A stretch of 5,460 nt of DNA. Origin: Promethearchaeota archaeon (lineage in GTDB: Archaea > Asgardarchaeota > Lokiarchaeia > Sigyniarchaeales > SOKP01). Shown here piece after piece: positions 4,713-5,460 of this stretch. A model generated the notes under the pieces. The model was given only the letters and a program-made list of their open reading frames with translations. It was not told where the DNA came from and ran no database searches. How positions within the stretch are numbered: position 1 is the first letter of the stretch; each line of letters starts with the position of its first letter. The position numbers and the translations under genes were made by a program. The stretch spans positions 1-5,460 of the forward strand of contig JAUWHC010000218.1 in assembly GCA_030606095.1 (NCBI GenBank), in the 5' to 3' direction.

Positions 4713-5460
4713 TTGAGTAAACGAAAATTAAATAATCAAAAGCTTTTTTCATTTGTAATAACAACAATCCTAATTTTTTCAATGAATCAAATAATAAACA
4801 CTAATATCCTTAATTTTGAAAATAGTAATCCAATTAACTTTCGTGAAATAGAGAGAATTGAAAATATCCGCGTTTCTGATTATTGGGACGAAAGTGAGGT
4901 TGAATTTATTCATATTGATAACAATTGGTCTGACGCGGCCGCTAATCTTGATTGGGTTCAAGGTGGGGATGGTTCGTGGAGTGATCCTTACATTATAGAA
5001 AATGTTACTATTAACGGAGAAAATTCGAGAACTTGCATTAAAGTAGAAAATTCAAACGATTATTTCATAATTCGAAATTGTACTTTATATAATTCAGGAG
5101 ATTATTTTGTTGATATGGCAGGAATCAAATTAATTAACGCAAATAATAGTTCAATAATAAAGAATAATAGTTCCAATAATGCTGGTCCCGGAATTTATTT
5201 AAAAGGTAGTAATAATAACACAATTTCTTATAACGTGGCTAACGATAATGAACTCAACGAAGGTATTAGATTGTCAAGTAGTAGTAATAATACAATATTG
5301 TATAATGTAGCAAATAACAACAAATATGCAGGCATTTATGTGGGTTTAATAGGAGTTTCGCAATATCATTACAACAATCTCTCTGGAAATATAGTAAAAA
5401 ATAATGAATATTATGGAATATATTTAGATGGTAGTAATAATAATACGGTTTTTAATAACA
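4713..5460 (+). CDS. Secreted right-handed beta-helix repeat protein, N-terminal part (3' end outside window)
   Basis: The open frame has 249 codons and no stop before the window edge. An in-frame TAA at 4707-4709 leaves TTG at 4713 or ATG at 4782 as starts. TTG is preferred because it supplies a secretion signal: basic SKRKLNNQK (2-10), then hydrophobic LFSFVITTILIF (11-22). The ATG start would discard most of it. Residues 71-101 contain 'NWSDAAANLDWVQGGDGSWS' followed by 'DPYIIENVTIN', the entry block of NosD/PbH1-type beta-helix proteins that I associate with Lokiarchaeia. From about 105, Asn-rich coils follow at 22-26-residue spacing: 'IKVENSNDYFIIRNCTLYNS', 'IKLINANNSSIIKNNSSNNA', 'IYLKGSNNNTISYNVANDN', 'IRLSSSSNNTILYNVANNN', 'IYLDGSNNNTVFNN'. 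Many NxS/T sites would allow N-glycosylation. It probably acts outside the membrane as an adhesin, surface-layer-associated or polysaccharide-binding protein. Ligand, total length and any membrane anchor are not visible. Confidence 0.88.
   Translation, partial: MSKRKLNNQKLFSFVITTILIFSMNQIINTNILNFENSNPINFREIERIENIRVSDYWDESEVEFIHIDNNWSDAAANLDWVQGGDGSWSDPYIIENVTINGENSRTCIKVENSNDYFIIRNCTLYNSGDYFVDMAGIKLINANNSSIIKNNSSNNAGPGIYLKGSNNNTISYNVANDNELNEGIRLSSSSNNTILYNVANNNKYAGIYVGLIGVSQYHYNNLSGNIVKNNEYYGIYLDGSNNNTVFNN

Noticed and set aside
4699..4718. ATG at 4699 as an alternative start or leader peptide for the beta-helix gene
   Set aside because: It gives only MGFKN before a TGA overlapping the TTG start. 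There is no evidence of translation.
4935..4942. GCGGCCGC (NotI site) in very AT-rich DNA, a possible cloning artefact
   Set aside because: It is in frame within the beta-helix gene, coding Ala-Ala in the NWSDAAANLDW block, with consistent coding sequence on both sides and no vector-like DNA.
4779..4961. 60-codon minus-strand open frame opposite the beta-helix gene
   Set aside because: It is antisense to the signal peptide and entry block of the beta-helix protein and has no features of its own.
5191..5460. Repeated AGTAATAATAA-like units as a possible tandem repeat or CRISPR-like array
   Set aside because: They encode the SNNNT turns of the beta-helix coils at protein-repeat spacing and are imperfect. 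There are no conserved repeat-spacer units.

Overview
The window looks like AT-rich archaeal DNA, most likely from an Asgard archaeon of the Lokiarchaeia type. Three things point there. Several genes are preceded by archaeal BRE/TATA-like boxes. The right-edge gene encodes an Asn/Ser-rich secreted beta-helix protein with a 'W..G.GSW.DPYIIENVTI' block that I associate with the large beta-helix families of Lokiarchaeia. An acyl-CoA dehydrogenase of the kind abundant in these genomes is also present. The placement rests on recognition, not on a marker gene.

Layout from left to right. (1) Positions 1-787, plus: the C-terminal part of a 12-TM major facilitator transporter whose start lies outside the window. 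(2) Positions 856-2151, minus and convergent with it: a complete acyl-CoA dehydrogenase. Its catalytic glutamate appears to sit on helix G, as in isovaleryl-CoA and long-chain acyl-CoA dehydrogenases, and not at the MCAD position. (3) Positions 2370-2591, minus: a 73-residue acidic protein predicted to be a helical hairpin, with four cysteines at the turn. I recognise no family. (4) Positions about 2672-4093, plus: an IS200/IS605-type element carrying only an intact tnpB. Candidate left-end and right-end hairpins, cleavage sites and an omega-RNA (reRNA) can be proposed. (5) Positions about 4094-4712: AT-rich intergenic DNA holding a possible frame-broken coiled-coil gene on the minus strand, a pair of adjacent hairpins and, near its right end, an archaeal promoter. 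(6) Positions 4713-5460, plus: the N-terminal 249 residues of an exported right-handed beta-helix protein that starts at TTG and runs off the window.

The genes do not form an obvious pathway. The minus-strand pair (small Cys4 protein, then acyl-CoA dehydrogenase) is separated by about 218 bp and each gene has its own promoter-like box, so an operon is not supported. The tnpB element inserted upstream of the small protein gene looks like an independent mobile unit. No tnpA, ETF, thiolase, CRISPR array, tRNA or rRNA is visible. The most interesting parts are the TnpB/omega-RNA unit, with a readable candidate guide, and the unassigned Cys4 hairpin protein. I see no clear multi-gene novel system.
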